The notes: generated by a model from the sequence alone, not told the origin. 64,000 nucleotides of DNA from Sphingomonas sp. S2-65 (GCF_021513175.1 NZ_CP090953.1:248001-312000), one strand, 5' to 3'; shown: positions 26,813 through 36,826, counted from the stretch's first letter. Numbers and translations are program-made.

Positions 26813-27988
26813 ATGTTGGCGGGGCTGATTTTTGCAATCGAGGAGGCGAGCGACCGGCCAGGTACGCTCGTGGCTACACTGCCGTTCGGGGGCATGACGC
26901 TGCTCGAATATCAAGTGCGGCTGCTGGTGGGCGCGGGCGCCGAGCAAGTCTTGGTCGCGGTCGGCAGGATGACGCCGGGACTGCTGGCTGCAGTGAACCG
27001 GGCGTCGCGGCGGGGCGTCGCGCTGGACGTAGTGCGATCCGCCGAAGAAGCGGCGGAAAAGATGCCGGCGGGTACGCGCGTGCTCGTGCTTGCCGATGGT
27101 CTGGTGACGACCGACCCGGTGATCGATCGAATGGGAGGAGAAGGGCCGGAGGCGCTTCTCGTGACAGATCAGGCCGATTCGCTCGCCGCGATCGAGCGGC
27201 TGGACATGCGCCATTGTTGGGCGGGCGTTGCGCGGATCTCGCTCCCGCAACTGAAGCAGATCGCGTCCATGCCGGAGGATTACGACTTTCAGTCTGCGCT
27301 GCTTCGCGTGACGGCGCAGTCGGGGGCGGAGCATGTGGCGCTGACCAGCGGCTGGCTCCGGGGCGGACATGCGGTCGAGCGCACCGCAGAAGGACTCGCG
27401 GCGCGCAACACCGGCGTGCTCGCGGCGCTGAGCGAACGCCGCACCGACTGGGCAGACCGCTGGGTTTTCACCCGCATTGCCAGACTCGCTCTGCCGGAGC
27501 TCGTCTCGCGCAACGTGCCCGACTGGGGACCCGTCGCCGCGGGCGGGTTGCTCGGGGTCCTCGCGCTGGTTGCGCTCGGTGCTGCGTGGACCGGCACGGG
27601 GCTGGTCGTCTCACTTGTCGCCGGCCTAGCGATCACGACCGCGGCGTCTCTCACCACCTTGCGAGGGGAAGAGCGCCGGTCGCGCATGCTCGCTTGGGCC
27701 ATGCTGGGGTTGTTCGGCGGCGTGGCTCTGGTTTCCGGCTGGGTCGAGCAGGCGCAGATCGACTCGTCCACGCCCATGGTATTGGCGCTGGTCGCCGTCG
27801 CGGCGCAGTTGCTGGTGGAGCGGGCGCCCTCGCGGCCGCGGCGCTGGTGGGCAAGCCCGTCGGCGCACTTGCTGGTGCTCACGCCGTTTGCCCTTGCCGG
27901 GTGGGTGGCAATCGGACTGGGTATTTGCACCCTGTACGCCTTTGGCACACTCGCTGCGGCTGTCGAGGCGACTCGAGTGAAAGCTTAG
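26813..27988 (+). CDS. Nucleotidyltransferase-like domain fused to a membrane domain, function unknown
   Basis: 391 residues. The first ~200 resemble a MobA/IspD-type Rossmann nucleotidyltransferase (ATLPFGGMTLLEYQVRLLVGAGA, VLVLADGLVTTDPV) but lack the usual N-terminal LAAGxGxR signature. The second half has about six hydrophobic helices preceded by RWVFTRIARLALPELVSRN, which resembles the start of CDP-alcohol phosphatidyltransferases. Their catalytic DGxxAR...GxxxD motif is not visible. Start at ATG 26813; an in-frame TTG at 26777 is possible. It lies between the NamZ-like gene and the DUF2336 gene on the same strand. Confidence 0.72.
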   Translation: MLAGLIFAIEEASDRPGTLVATLPFGGMTLLEYQVRLLVGAGAEQVLVAVGRMTPGLLAAVNRASRRGVALDVVRSAEEAAEKMPAGTRVLVLADGLVTTDPVIDRMGGEGPEALLVTDQADSLAAIERLDMRHCWAGVARISLPQLKQIASMPEDYDFQSALLRVTAQSGAEHVALTSGWLRGGHAVERTAEGLAARNTGVLAALSERRTDWADRWVFTRIARLALPELVSRNVPDWGPVAAGGLLGVLALVALGAAWTGTGLVVSLVAGLAITTAASLTTLRGEERRSRMLAWAMLGLFGGVALVSGWVEQAQIDSSTPMVLALVAVAAQLLVERAPSRPRRWWASPSAHLLVLTPFALAGWVAIGLGICTLYAFGTLAAAVEATRVKA

Positions 27989-28024
27989 TCTCGTCTTAAT
28001 CATGGCTCTGCTAGATCGCAGTCG

Positions 28025-29134
28025 ATGTCGGATCGACTTCACGAGATGCGCCATGGTTCCGCCCTGGGCGCCGGCAAGCTGCTCGCACGCGCGGTGGCGA
28101 CGCAGGCCCGTGCTGCGCGCGACCTGAAGCTGGCAATCGACGATTTCTTCCTGCCCGAAGCCGTTCGCCTAGGCGAGCGACTCCGTTCCGAACTGGCGCT
28201 GATGCTCGAAAGGCTGGTCGATGGCATCGAGACGGGAATCCGCGGAGATGCACGGCATCTGCTCGCCGCTCGGGGCGAGAGCGGCCTGATAGCGGCGCTC
28301 GAACGGATCGATGATGCCGTTTATCAGCGGCTGACCGAGTCGGGGCTGCTTCGCGACGCCGGGCTCATGGCCGAACTTATTGCACGCGTGCGACAAGAGG
28401 CGCTCGCCGCTGCATTGCCCATGCATGCGCCCGACAACCCTGAGCAGCCAAGCCTTTTGAACCGATTTTCCCAGAATCCGGACCGGATGCTCGCCAACGG
28501 TGCTGTGGCGCTGCTGATGGCGGAGAGCCGGCGGAGAGGCACTGGCGGAAGCGGGCAAGCGGGGGATTTGCCCCCTGAGCTGCAGCATCGGCTCACCTGG
28601 TGGGTCGCGGCGGCAATCCGCGAGACGACCGCCGCATCGGGCGCCGAAGGCGTGGCCGTGGATCGGGTGCTGTCGGAAGCGGCGCTGCGCAGCTTAGCGG
28701 CGTATGACGAAGGCGACCGCCTGGAGGACGCCGCGCTGCGCTTCGCAGCGGCGTTGGACGCGCCGCCCGACGAACTTGCGGCCCTGTTGATCGAAGCGCT
28801 TGGCGATGGACGCGTGGTGCTGTTCATCGCAATCCTGGCCCATGGGCTGGGCGTCGGCTTTCCGGCTGCACGAGACCTGGTGCTGGATCCGGCGGGCGAG
28901 GGGCTGTGGGTGGCCTTGCGCGCCCTGGACCTGCCCCGCGGTGCAGTGGCGCAGATCGGCTATGCGCTGTGCGAAGCCGATGCGCGTCGCGGCCTCGAAC
29001 AATTTGCCGACCGGCTCGACGAGATCATGGCGCTGGATCCGATCGAAGCAGGCAGGGCAGTCGCGACCTTGAGGCTGCACCCGGATTATTGCGCCGCGAT
29101 CCTGGCCCTGGCCCCATCGGGGAACATGACATGA
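28025..29134 (+). CDS. DUF2336 domain protein
   Basis: 369 residues, almost entirely alpha-helical with HEAT-like repeats in the second half (AALLIEALGDGRVVLFIAIL, VALRALDLPRGAVAQIGYALC). This is the character of DUF2336 proteins, common in alphaproteobacteria and of unknown function. No signal peptide or membrane helix is visible. Start ATG at 28025. The stop TGA overlaps the ATG of the next gene (29131-29134), so it is very likely cotranslated with the kinase-like protein, which suggests the two act together. Confidence 0.82.
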   Translation: MSDRLHEMRHGSALGAGKLLARAVATQARAARDLKLAIDDFFLPEAVRLGERLRSELALMLERLVDGIETGIRGDARHLLAARGESGLIAALERIDDAVYQRLTESGLLRDAGLMAELIARVRQEALAAALPMHAPDNPEQPSLLNRFSQNPDRMLANGAVALLMAESRRRGTGGSGQAGDLPPELQHRLTWWVAAAIRETTAASGAEGVAVDRVLSEAALRSLAAYDEGDRLEDAALRFAAALDAPPDELAALLIEALGDGRVVLFIAILAHGLGVGFPAARDLVLDPAGEGLWVALRALDLPRGAVAQIGYALCEADARRGLEQFADRLDEIMALDPIEAGRAVATLRLHPDYCAAILALAPSGNMT

Positions 29135-30546
29135 GAGCCGCCGAGTCTCTTCCGGTCACTGCGATCGGCCGGCTAGATAATTCCGGGCGGTTGCTCGACG
29201 CCGAAATGCGGCTTGCCGATCTGAACGAACGCGCGGGAGGCCGCGTCGGCGCGCCGCTCGCCATCCCGCAAATCGCAGCGCTGGCCCGGCTGGCGCAGCG
29301 GCTGGGTATCGCCATTTCGCGCAATGTGGTCGCCGCCGATGGCGAAGACGATATCGAACTTTGGGTGCGCGCCGAGCCCGAAAGCGACAGCGTGCGGCTG
29401 GAAGTAAGCGGTTGGCGTGCTCAGCAGGGCTGGCGCGGACCGGCAAACGATCCCGAGCGGGATGGCGACTTCCTGCGGTCTGCCGCGGATTGGCTTTGGG
29501 AAACCGATGCCTCGCTGCGTATTACCTTTATTTCCGACGATGCTGGCGCGCGTTACGGGTTCGACGTGGCGATGATGCTCGGGCAACCGATCACGCGGCT
29601 GTTCAGCCTGGAGCAGGACGACAGCGGCAACTTGCCGATCCTGAACGCAGTCGCGGCGCAAGCACGCTTTCGCGGTCAGGAAGCGGAGCTGCGTGGCACT
29701 GGTCGCAGCGTCCGCCTGGAGGCGGCGCCGCGTACCGATCCCGCGGGGCGCTTCGCCGGGTTCATCGGCGCGGCGTACATGCTGGACAGCGAGGATGTGG
29801 CGCTGCCGGAACCCGACGCGCCGTTGCCGACACCCGGGCCGTTCGGCGGCTTTCCCGACTCGTTCAGCCAGCGGCTGAACCGTGCCCTGCGCGAACCGCT
29901 AGGGCGGATCATCGCCAATGCCGACAGCATCAGCGCGCAGACCGAGGGCCCGTTGAAGCCGGACTACGCCGAATATGCAGGCGATATCGCGAGCGCAGGA
30001 CGGCATCTGCTGGGGCTCGTCGAGGATCTGGTCGATCTGCAGGCGATCGAGCGGCTGGACTTTACGATCGCGCCCGAGCCGCTCGACCTTGCCGATGTGG
30101 CGCGGCGTGCGGCGGGCCTGCTGACGGTTCGCGCGCAACAGTCCGACGTGCGGGTCGACAAGCCCGCGCTCGACGAACGGCTACCCGTCACGGGTGAGTT
30201 CCGGCGTGCGTTGCAGGTTCTGGTGAACCTGATCGGCAACGCCGTCCGCTACTCGCCCGCGGGCGGCATGGTGTGGATCCGGCTCGAGCGGGAGGACGGC
30301 TTCGGCCATGTGATCGTCGCCGACCAAGGCAAGGGCATCGCGCCCGAGGATCAGAAGCGCATCTTCGACAAGTTCACGCGCGTCGATCCGGCGGAGCCGG
30401 GCGGAAGCGGGCTCGGGCTCTATATCGCGAGGCGGTTGGCCCGGGCGATGGGCGGCGACCTGACGGTGGATAGCGCACCGGGTATGGGCGCGCGCTTCGT
30501 GTTCACGCTGCCGCTGAGGCTGGAAGCGTTCGGCAGCGAGCAATAG
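29131..30546 (+). CDS. PAS-containing histidine-kinase-like protein lacking the phospho-acceptor His
   Basis: 471 residues, no membrane helix. A PAS domain spans about 118-217 (DWLWETDASLRITFISDDAG). The dimerisation segment reads FSQRLNRALREPL at 245-257; aligned with the usual SHELRTPL, Arg251 replaces the phosphorylated histidine. The ATPase domain is complete: N box NLIGNAVRYSP (Asn370), DQGKGI (398-403) and GGSGLGL (424-430). It may bind ATP without autophosphorylating in the usual way. It is coupled to the DUF2336 gene. No response regulator is adjacent. Confidence 0.9.
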   Translation: MRAAESLPVTAIGRLDNSGRLLDAEMRLADLNERAGGRVGAPLAIPQIAALARLAQRLGIAISRNVVAADGEDDIELWVRAEPESDSVRLEVSGWRAQQGWRGPANDPERDGDFLRSAADWLWETDASLRITFISDDAGARYGFDVAMMLGQPITRLFSLEQDDSGNLPILNAVAAQARFRGQEAELRGTGRSVRLEAAPRTDPAGRFAGFIGAAYMLDSEDVALPEPDAPLPTPGPFGGFPDSFSQRLNRALREPLGRIIANADSISAQTEGPLKPDYAEYAGDIASAGRHLLGLVEDLVDLQAIERLDFTIAPEPLDLADVARRAAGLLTVRAQQSDVRVDKPALDERLPVTGEFRRALQVLVNLIGNAVRYSPAGGMVWIRLEREDGFGHVIVADQGKGIAPEDQKRIFDKFTRVDPAEPGGSGLGLYIARRLARAMGGDLTVDSAPGMGARFVFTLPLRLEAFGSEQ

Positions 30547-30637
30547 CCGACACTGCTTCGCGATCCGCTGAAAGGTTAGAGAAATTGAGGGCAGCGCGCT
30601 GTTTGCGCGCTTCCAGGCAAGAAGGGTTCAAGATGCA

Positions 30638-30671
30638 AAGAGCGGCCGGGCGTCATACGCCCGACCGCTCT
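30638..30671. terminator. Inverted repeat, possible terminator between convergent genes
   Basis: AGAGCGG-C-CGGGCG and CGCCCG-A-CCGCTCT form a 13-bp stem with one mismatch and a 5-base loop (TCATA). It lies between the stops of the kinase-like gene and the convergent secreted-protein gene. No T run follows on either strand, so intrinsic termination is uncertain. Confidence 0.45.
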
Positions 30672-30731
30672 AGTGCAGCAGTTGAAATCCTGCTTTGCAT
30701 GGGTCCCGAAGAGGGGATCTCGCGCAGCGGC

Positions 30732-31076
30732 TTAGCGGCGCGCGCAGACCGTCACGGGCCGACCGCGGCGCCACTCGTTCCAGCAGGCGCGACGCGAGCG
30801 GTCATAGCGGCTGCGATGATAGCCCCTGCGGTCGTCGTAGCGGCGGCGATCCCAGCCGCGGCTGCGGCGGTCGCGGCGATCCCAGCGACGGTCGTCGCGG
30901 CCCCAGCGATCGTTGTCGCCGTAGCGTTGGATGTTGGTGACGGCGCTCGCCGCCATGAAGGTCGCCGTGCTTGCAGCCGCGCTGACGGTGGCTGGGCTAG
31001 CCGCGGCGGGTGACGCGCCAGCCGCGACTCCGGCAAAGGCCAGGGCGGCGGCGGCAATGATCTTCCGAAACTTCAT
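30732..31076 (-). CDS. Secreted Arg/Asp/Tyr-rich protein of low complexity
   Basis: 114 residues: a signal peptide (MKFRKIIAAAALAFAGVAAG, cleavage near SPAAA), then a mature part dominated by RDDRRWDRRDRR-type repeats and ending RRACWNEWRRGRPVTVCARR with two cysteines. Similar short Arg-rich periplasmic proteins are widespread in alphaproteobacteria; I know no function. The start at 31076 is chosen because the signal peptide begins there. Repetitive coding has made a misleading open frame on the other strand. Confidence 0.75.
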   Translation of the reverse strand: MKFRKIIAAAALAFAGVAAGASPAAASPATVSAAASTATFMAASAVTNIQRYGDNDRWGRDDRRWDRRDRRSRGWDRRRYDDRRGYHRSRYDRSRRACWNEWRRGRPVTVCARR

Positions 31077-31171
31077 CCTGTGGCTCCTCTCTATCTCGAT
31101 GATTGGAGAGGTACCGGTCGGAGCACTACCCCATGCTGAACCGGTTCGTAGGCTGAGGTTCACTTTGACGA

Positions 31172-31195
31172 GGGGCTCCGGACCAGCGGAGCCCC
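31172..31195. terminator. Stem-loop downstream of gltA
   Basis: A perfect 9-bp stem (GGGGCTCCG / CGGAGCCCC) with a 6-base loop begins ten bases beyond the gltA stop. It is probably the gltA terminator, although no clear T run follows on the minus strand. Confidence 0.55.
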
Positions 31196-31205
31196 CGTTT
31201 CAGGA

Positions 31206-32489
31206 TCAGCGTTGTGCGACGGGCACGTAGTCGCGCTGCACCGGGCCGGTGTAGAGCTGACGCGGGCGGCCGATCTTCTGCTCGGGATCCGAGATCATCT
31301 CGTTCCACTGCGCGACCCAGCCGACGGTGCGGGCAAGGGCGAACAGTGCAGTGAACATGGTCGTCGGGAAGCCGATCGCCGACAGGATCACGCCCGAATA
31401 GAAGTCGACGTTGGGGAACAGCTTCTTCTCGATGAAGTAGTCGTCCTTGAGCGCGAGTTCCTCGAGCTGGAGCGCGACTTCGAAGACGGGGTCGTTGACG
31501 CCCAGCGACTCGAACACTTCGCGCACGGTCTTCTGCATCACCGTCGCGCGCGGATCGTAGTTCTTGTAGACGCGGTGGCCGAAGCCCATCAGGCGGAACG
31601 GATCGTTCTTGTCCTTGGCGCGGGCGATGAACTCGGGAATCCGCTCGGGGCGGCCGATTTCTTGCAGCATGTTGAGCGCCGCCTCGTTGGCGCCGCCATG
31701 CGCCGGACCCCAAAGGCAGGCGATGCCCGCGGCGATGCACGCGAAGGGGTTCGCGCCCGACGAACCGGCGAGACGCACGGTGGAAGTCGAGGCGTTCTGC
31801 TCGTGATCGGCGTGGAGGATGAAGATGCGGTCGAGCGCCTTCTCCACCACCGGGTTCACTTCATATTCCTCGGCCGGAACGCCGAAGGTCATGCGCAGGA
31901 AATTGCCGGTGTAGGACAGCGAATTGTCCGGATACAGGAAGGGCTGGCCGACACTGTACTTGTACGCCATCGCCGCGATCGTCGGCATCTTGGCGATCAG
32001 CCGGTGCGACGCGATCATGCGCTGCTGCGGATCGGTGATGTCGGTCGAGTCGTGGTAGAAGGCAGAGAGCGCGCCGGCGACGCCGCACATCACGGCCATC
32101 GGGTGCGCATCGCGGCGGAAGCCGCGATAGAAGGTCGCCAGCTGCTCGTGGAGCATGGTGTGGCGCGTGATCGTGCTGTTGAACTTGTCGAGCTCCTGCC
32201 CGTTCGGCAGCTCGCCATTCAGCAGCAGATATGCCACTTCCATGAAGCTCGACTGCTCGGCGAGCTGGCCAATCGGATAGCCACGGTGCAGTAGAACACC
32301 TTCATCACCGTCGATATAGGTCAGGCCCGATTCACACGACGCGGTCGAGGTGAAGCCGGGATCGTAGGTGAAGGTGCCGGTCTGCGCATACAGCTTGCGG
32401 ATGTCGACGACGTCGGGTCCGACGCTGCCCGACAGCACCGGATATTCGACGTCTTTTCCCGCCACGTTCAGCTTCGCGGTGTCGCTCAT
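31206..32489 (-). CDS. gltA: Citrate synthase
   Basis: 427 residues, hexameric type II citrate synthase of the TCA cycle, condensing acetyl-CoA and oxaloacetate. Catalytic regions are [14 protein letters not shown] (active-site His), [15 protein letters not shown] (His and Arg) and an Asp in the [14 protein letters not shown] region. The N-terminal domain has the [20 protein letters not shown] segment. The start at 32489 gives normal length. gltX lies 33 bases upstream on the same strand, so readthrough is possible. Confidence 0.97.
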   Translation of the reverse strand: MSDTAKLNVAGKDVEYPVLSGSVGPDVVDIRKLYAQTGTFTYDPGFTSTASCESGLTYIDGDEGVLLHRGYPIGQLAEQSSFMEVAYLLLNGELPNGQELDKFNSTITRHTMLHEQLATFYRGFRRDAHPMAVMCGVAGALSAFYHDSTDITDPQQRMIASHRLIAKMPTIAAMAYKYSVGQPFLYPDNSLSYTGNFLRMTFGVPAEEYEVNPVVEKALDRIFILHADHEQNASTSTVRLAGSSGANPFACIAAGIACLWGPAHGGANEAALNMLQEIGRPERIPEFIARAKDKNDPFRLMGFGHRVYKNYDPRATVMQKTVREVFESLGVNDPVFEVALQLEELALKDDYFIEKKLFPNVDFYSGVILSAIGFPTTMFTALFALARTVGWVAQWNEMISDPEQKIGRPRQLYTGPVQRDYVPVAQR

Positions 32490-32522
32490 ATTCGTGTCCT
32501 TATCTGACCCAAATCAGGATTC

Positions 32523-33941
32523 TTATTTAATCTGGTCGGCAATACGGCCGAGGCTCTCTTCACGTCCCAGTAGTGCCAGAACGTCGTAGATGCCCGGAGA
32601 GGTTCGTCGGCCCGTCAATGCGGCGCGCAATGGCTGTGCGATTGCACCCAGCTTCACGCCCGCATCCTCCGCGACGGCGCGCACTGCCGCCTCGAGTGTC
32701 TCGGTATCCCAGGTGGCAATGGCGTGGAGCGCAGCATGCACCCGCGACAATAACCCGCGTGCGTCGCCCTCCAGCAGGCCCGCGGCGCCTTCGTCCAATG
32801 CCAGCGGGCGCGTGCGGAACAGGAAACCGGCGCCGTCTGCGAGTTCGAGCAGGTTCGCGGCGCGGGGCTTCAGCACTGCCATCGCGGAGGCGAGCAGCGT
32901 GCGCTGTGGCTCGCTGGGCTCGAAGCCGAGGCGCGGCACGATCAGCTCCGCAAGCTGCGCATCGTCAGCCGCGCGGATATAGTGGCCATTGAGGTTTTCG
33001 AGCTTCTTCAAGTCGAAGCGGGAAGGCGACTTTCCGACGCCGGCGAGGTCGAACCACTCGGTCGCCTGTTCGCGGCTGATGATCTCATCGTCGCCATGCC
33101 CCCAACCGAGGCGGAGAAGATAGTTGGAGAGAGCTTCGGGCAGGATGCCGAGTTCGTCGCGATATGCGTCGACGCCGAGCGCGCCGTGGCGCTTCGACAG
33201 CTTGGCGCCGTCCGAACCGTGGATCAGCGGGATGTGCGCATAGCGCGGCTCCGGCCATTCCATCGCGCGATAGATCGGCAGCTGACGGAAGGCGTTGTTG
33301 AGATGGTCGTCGCCGCGGATGACGTGCGTGACGCCCATGTCGTGATCGTCGACCACGACCGCCAGCATATAGGTCGGCGTGCCGTCGGAGCGGAGCAGGA
33401 CCATATCATCGAGCTCGGCATTGTTGACGGTGACCGGCCCCTGGACGAGATCGTCGATCGTGACGCTGCCTTCGCGCGGCGCGCGAAGGCGCACGACGAA
33501 CGGGGCGCCTTCGGCTGCGTCGCTCTCGGGGCGATCGCGCCAGCGCCCATCATAGCGCAGCGGCTGCTTGTTCGCACGCTGCTCGGCGCGCATCGCCTCA
33601 AGCTCTTCGGCGGTGGCGAAGCATTTATAGGCAAATCCGCGCGCGAGCATCTCGCGGGCGACTTCGGCATGGCGCTGCGCGCGCGCGAACTGATAGACTT
33701 CCTCGCCATCCCAGTCGAGGCCGAGCCAGCGCATGCCGTCCAGGATCGCCTCGATCGCCGGCTGAGTCGAACGCGCGCGATCGGTGTCTTCGATGCGCAG
33801 CAGGAACTTGCCGCCGTGATGGCGGGCGAAAAGCAGATTGAAGAGCGCCGTACGTGCGCCGCCGATGTGCAGGAAGCCCGTGGGCGAGGGGGCGAAGCGC
33901 GTGATCACGCTGCCTGCGGCAATATCAGATGTTGCGCTCAA
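32523..33941 (-). CDS. gltX: Glutamyl-tRNA synthetase
   Basis: 472 residues, class I synthetase. The HIGH motif is HIGG in [19 protein letters not shown] near residue 25, and the KMSKS equivalent is KLSKRH in [10 protein letters not shown] near residue 256. The start is ambiguous. I prefer TTG at 33941 because GGGAG lies nine bases upstream. GTG at 33908 (directly before [10 protein letters not shown]) is the alternative; a longer frame to 34001 would overlap comEC. It is divergent from comEC with only about 28 bases between the starts. Confidence 0.95.
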   Translation of the reverse strand: MSATSDIAAGSVITRFAPSPTGFLHIGGARTALFNLLFARHHGGKFLLRIEDTDRARSTQPAIEAILDGMRWLGLDWDGEEVYQFARAQRHAEVAREMLARGFAYKCFATAEELEAMRAEQRANKQPLRYDGRWRDRPESDAAEGAPFVVRLRAPREGSVTIDDLVQGPVTVNNAELDDMVLLRSDGTPTYMLAVVVDDHDMGVTHVIRGDDHLNNAFRQLPIYRAMEWPEPRYAHIPLIHGSDGAKLSKRHGALGVDAYRDELGILPEALSNYLLRLGWGHGDDEIISREQATEWFDLAGVGKSPSRFDLKKLENLNGHYIRAADDAQLAELIVPRLGFEPSEPQRTLLASAMAVLKPRAANLLELADGAGFLFRTRPLALDEGAAGLLEGDARGLLSRVHAALHAIATWDTETLEAAVRAVAEDAGVKLGAIAQPLRAALTGRRTSPGIYDVLALLGREESLGRIADQIK

Positions 33942-33950
33942 CCGCGCGTG

Positions 33951-33955
33951 CTCCC
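33951..33955 (-). promoter_or_regulatory. Ribosome-binding site supporting the TTG start of gltX
   Basis: GGGAG on the minus strand lies nine bases upstream of the TTG at 33941. It is the only good Shine-Dalgarno match near the candidate gltX starts, and it sits inside the very short divergent interval shared with comEC. Confidence 0.5.
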
Positions 33956-33969
33956 AGACTTGAAAATCG

Positions 33970-36120
33970 ATGGCCAGATCAGCCGCCGAGGCCCCTAGCA
34001 CGGGGTTGCCGCGCCTTCAAATGGGTGCCCGAACGGCGTTTCGCCAGTATTTCGCCGCGACAGAAAAATGGCTCGAGGTTGAGCGCGAACAGCTGGTGCT
34101 GTGGATCCCGGTGCTGCTTGGGGCGGGGATCGCGATATGGTTCCTGTTGCCGACGCGCGAACAGTGGATTGGCTTCAGCCTGGCGTCCAGCGCGGTTGGA
34201 GCGGCTGGAATTGCCGCGACCAGGACGAGTCGTGCAGCTCGGTTACTCGGGGTCGCCGGCCTGACGGTGGCGGCAGGGTGCCTGCTTATCTGGTTTCGGG
34301 CGGAGCGAGTCGCTTCCCCTGTGCTGTCCCGGCCGGCGGTAGCCCTGGTGACTGGACGCGTCGCTCGCGTCGAGCGGCTGCCCGCTCGCGAGTTGGTGCG
34401 AGTCACCCTGCTGCCCGATGATGCGAGGAGCCTGCCGGAAAAGGTCCGAGTGAACTTGCCGGAGGCAGATGTGCCGACGGGGCTAGACCGCGGCGCCCGC
34501 ATTCAGGTGCGCGCACGGCTCATGCCCCCGGCGGCACCGTCGGTGCCAGGCGCCTATGACTTTGCGCGGGTGGCCTGGTTCGACCGGCTGGGCGCGACGG
34601 GCAAGGGCTTTGCGCCGGTGAGGATATTGACACCGGCCGGGTCGGCCAGCGCGGGTTTGCGGCAGCGATTGTCGGCGCACATCCAGTCGCACATCACGGG
34701 CAGTGCCGGGGGCATTGCAAGCGCGCTTGCTACCGGCGACCGCGGCGCGATCTCCGAAGAGGATGCCGAGGCGATGCAGCGCTCAGGGCTGGCGCACCTG
34801 CTGTCGGTAAGCGGGCTGCACGTGACGGCAGTGACCGCGGCGGCGATGCTGGTGGTTCTGCGGCTGCTTGCCCTCAGTCCGGCGTTGGCACTGCGCTTGC
34901 CTCTGCCCATGGTCGCCGCAGGCGCGGGCGCGCTCGCCGCGGTGGGGTACACGCTGCTGACCGGGGCGGAAGTGCCGACGATCCGGTCCTGCGCCGCGGC
35001 GTTGCTGGTGCTGCTCGCGTTGAGCCTGGGGCGTGAGGCGATCACGTTGCGACTGGTGGGTGCAGGCGCTCTGCTGGTCCTGCTGCTGTGGCCCGAATCG
35101 CTGGCAGGACCGAGTTTTCAGCTGAGTTTCGCGGCGGTGACCGCGATCGTGGTGCTACATGAGAGCCCCAGGCTGCGTGAGTTGTTCGCCAAGCGCGAGG
35201 AGGGCCGGGGCACTCGGCTGATGCGCAGCCTGGGCTCGCTGCTGCTTACCGGGGTTGCGGTGGAGCTGACGCTGATGCCGATCGCGCTGTTCCACTTCCA
35301 TGAGACCGGCGTCTACGGGGCGCTGGCCAACATCATCGCGATTCCGCTTACCACCTTCGTCATCATGCCGCTGGAGGCGCTGGCGTTGTTGCTCGACGTG
35401 GCGGGTCTGGGTTGGCCGGCGTGGTGGCTTACGAATCAAGCGCTGTTGCTGCTGCTGGGATCGGCGCGTGCCGCATCGTCGGCGCCCGGGGCGGTGGCGT
35501 CGCTGCCCTCCATGCCAGCTGGCGCATATGCGCTGATCGTGGTCGGCGGATTGTGGTTCGCGCTGTGGAGGACCCGTGTTCGGCTGGGAGGACTGGTGCC
35601 GCTCGCCACTGGTATAATTTGGGCTTTGCTGACGCCGGGTCCCGATCTGCTGGTGAGTGGCGACGGCCGTCACTTGGCGGTGCGGCTGTCGAATGGATCG
35701 ATGGCGCTGCTCCGCGACCGCGCGGGCGATTATACCCGTGCGATGCTGAGCGAAAATAGCGGTGCTGGCGACGTGCTTGCCGACTTGGCCGGAGCGCGCG
35801 AGGCGCGCTGCAGCGCCGATCTGTGTCTCGTGGATCTGAGCAGCGGAGGGCGGCGCTGGCGCGTTTCCGCGACCCGAAGTTCCTACCTAGTGCCCTGGAA
35901 AGCGATGATGGCAAGCTGCGCGCAATCCGACATCGTCGTTAGCGAGCGGCGGCTGCCGCCGGGCTGTTCCCCGCGCTGGCTGAAGCTCGACCGCGACTTG
36001 TTGCGGCAGACCGGCGGCGTCGCGATCACCTTTTCCTCGCGCAGCATCCGTACGGTTCGCGACGGGGGCGAACAGCCATGGAAGGCGCCGCCGACCGTCG
36101 ATCCGCCGCGTATGCGTTAG
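33970..36120 (+). CDS. ComEC/Rec2-family DNA-uptake channel protein
   Basis: 716 residues, polytopic inner-membrane protein that in competent bacteria carries single-stranded DNA into the cytoplasm. The ComEC core is clear: [23 protein letters not shown] near residue 265, then many helices and [16 protein letters not shown]. The C-terminal ~180 residues lie where other ComEC proteins carry a metallo-beta-lactamase domain, but I see no HxHxDH motif. The start at 33970 is plausible; ATG at 34021 is an alternative. The stop overlaps that of lexA. No other competence genes are seen here. Confidence 0.88.
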   Translation: MARSAAEAPSTGLPRLQMGARTAFRQYFAATEKWLEVEREQLVLWIPVLLGAGIAIWFLLPTREQWIGFSLASSAVGAAGIAATRTSRAARLLGVAGLTVAAGCLLIWFRAERVASPVLSRPAVALVTGRVARVERLPARELVRVTLLPDDARSLPEKVRVNLPEADVPTGLDRGARIQVRARLMPPAAPSVPGAYDFARVAWFDRLGATGKGFAPVRILTPAGSASAGLRQRLSAHIQSHITGSAGGIASALATGDRGAISEEDAEAMQRSGLAHLLSVSGLHVTAVTAAAMLVVLRLLALSPALALRLPLPMVAAGAGALAAVGYTLLTGAEVPTIRSCAAALLVLLALSLGREAITLRLVGAGALLVLLLWPESLAGPSFQLSFAAVTAIVVLHESPRLRELFAKREEGRGTRLMRSLGSLLLTGVAVELTLMPIALFHFHETGVYGALANIIAIPLTTFVIMPLEALALLLDVAGLGWPAWWLTNQALLLLLGSARAASSAPGAVASLPSMPAGAYALIVVGGLWFALWRTRVRLGGLVPLATGIIWALLTPGPDLLVSGDGRHLAVRLSNGSMALLRDRAGDYTRAMLSENSGAGDVLADLAGAREARCSADLCLVDLSSGGRRWRVSATRSSYLVPWKAMMASCAQSDIVVSERRLPPGCSPRWLKLDRDLLRQTGGVAITFSSRSIRTVRDGGEQPWKAPPTVDPPRMR

Positions 36121-36791
36121 TAGCGGCGCAGCAGTCCGGCGAGACGGCCCTGTACGCGGATCTGATCGGGGCGGTAACGCTGCGCATCGTAAGCACGGTT
36201 GGCGGGGTCGAGGCGAACCATGGCGCCTTCCTTGCGGAAATATTTGAGCGTTGCTTCGGCGTCGTCGATGAGCGCCACGACGATCTCGCCGTCGCGGGCG
36301 GTTTCGGTGCGGCGGATCAGCGCATAGTCGCCGTCGAGAATCCCCGCTTCGACCATCGAGTCACCCGCGACTTCGAGCGCATAATGTTCGCCCGAGCCGA
36401 GCAGCGCGGCGGGAACCGGGAGCATGGTCGCGCCTTCGAACGCTTCGATCGGCGTGCCGGCGGCGATGCGGCCGTGGAGGGGAATTTCCACGACATCGTT
36501 GGCCGGGGTCATGGAAGGTTGCGAAGGTGCCGCGGGGGCGGGGTTTCTGGACTTGCGCTGAGGGCCCTCAGCTTTGCGCTCGGGCATGCGCAGCACTTCG
36601 AGCGCGCGGGCGCGGTTGGGGAGGCGGCGGATGAACTCGCGTTCCTCCAAGGCACTGATAAGGCGATGAACACCGGACTTCGACTTCAGGTCGAGCGCCT
36701 CCTTCATCTCCTCGAACGAAGGAGACACGCCCGTCTCGTTGAGGCGGTCGGCGATGAAGCAGATGAGCTCGTGCTGCTTGCGCGTGAGCAT
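36117..36791 (-). CDS. lexA: SOS repressor LexA
   Basis: 224 residues. The N-terminal winged helix ([35 protein letters not shown]) binds DNA. The self-cleavage site is Ala111-Gly112 in RIAAGTPI, with Ser145 in AGDSMVEAG and Lys183 in EATLKYF as catalytic dyad. The linker (residues 71-98) is longer and more Pro/Ala-rich than in E. coli, as is usual in alphaproteobacteria. An in-frame start at 36836 would run over the operator, so 36791 is chosen. moeA lies upstream on the same strand. Autoregulation is implied by the SOS box 21 bases upstream. Confidence 0.97.
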   Translation of the reverse strand: MLTRKQHELICFIADRLNETGVSPSFEEMKEALDLKSKSGVHRLISALEEREFIRRLPNRARALEVLRMPERKAEGPQRKSRNPAPAAPSQPSMTPANDVVEIPLHGRIAAGTPIEAFEGATMLPVPAALLGSGEHYALEVAGDSMVEAGILDGDYALIRRTETARDGEIVVALIDDAEATLKYFRKEGAMVRLDPANRAYDAQRYRPDQIRVQGRLAGLLRRY

Positions 36792-36811
36792 CGAAGGGTC
36801 CTCCGGGTCCA

Positions 36812-36826
36812 GAACAGACACGGAAC
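36812..36826 (-). promoter_or_regulatory. SOS box (LexA operator) of lexA
   Basis: The minus strand reads GTTC-CGTGTCT-GTTC, an exact match to the direct-repeat GTTC-N7-GTTC operator known from alphaproteobacterial LexA (established for Rhodobacter and Caulobacter). It lies 21 bases upstream of the lexA ATG, between moeA and lexA. Confidence 0.88.

Noticed and set aside
30585..31013. Plus-strand Ala/Val-rich frame opposite the secreted Arg-rich gene
   Set aside because: It is a mirror of the Arg/Asp repeats. The minus-strand frame has a proper signal peptide and start.
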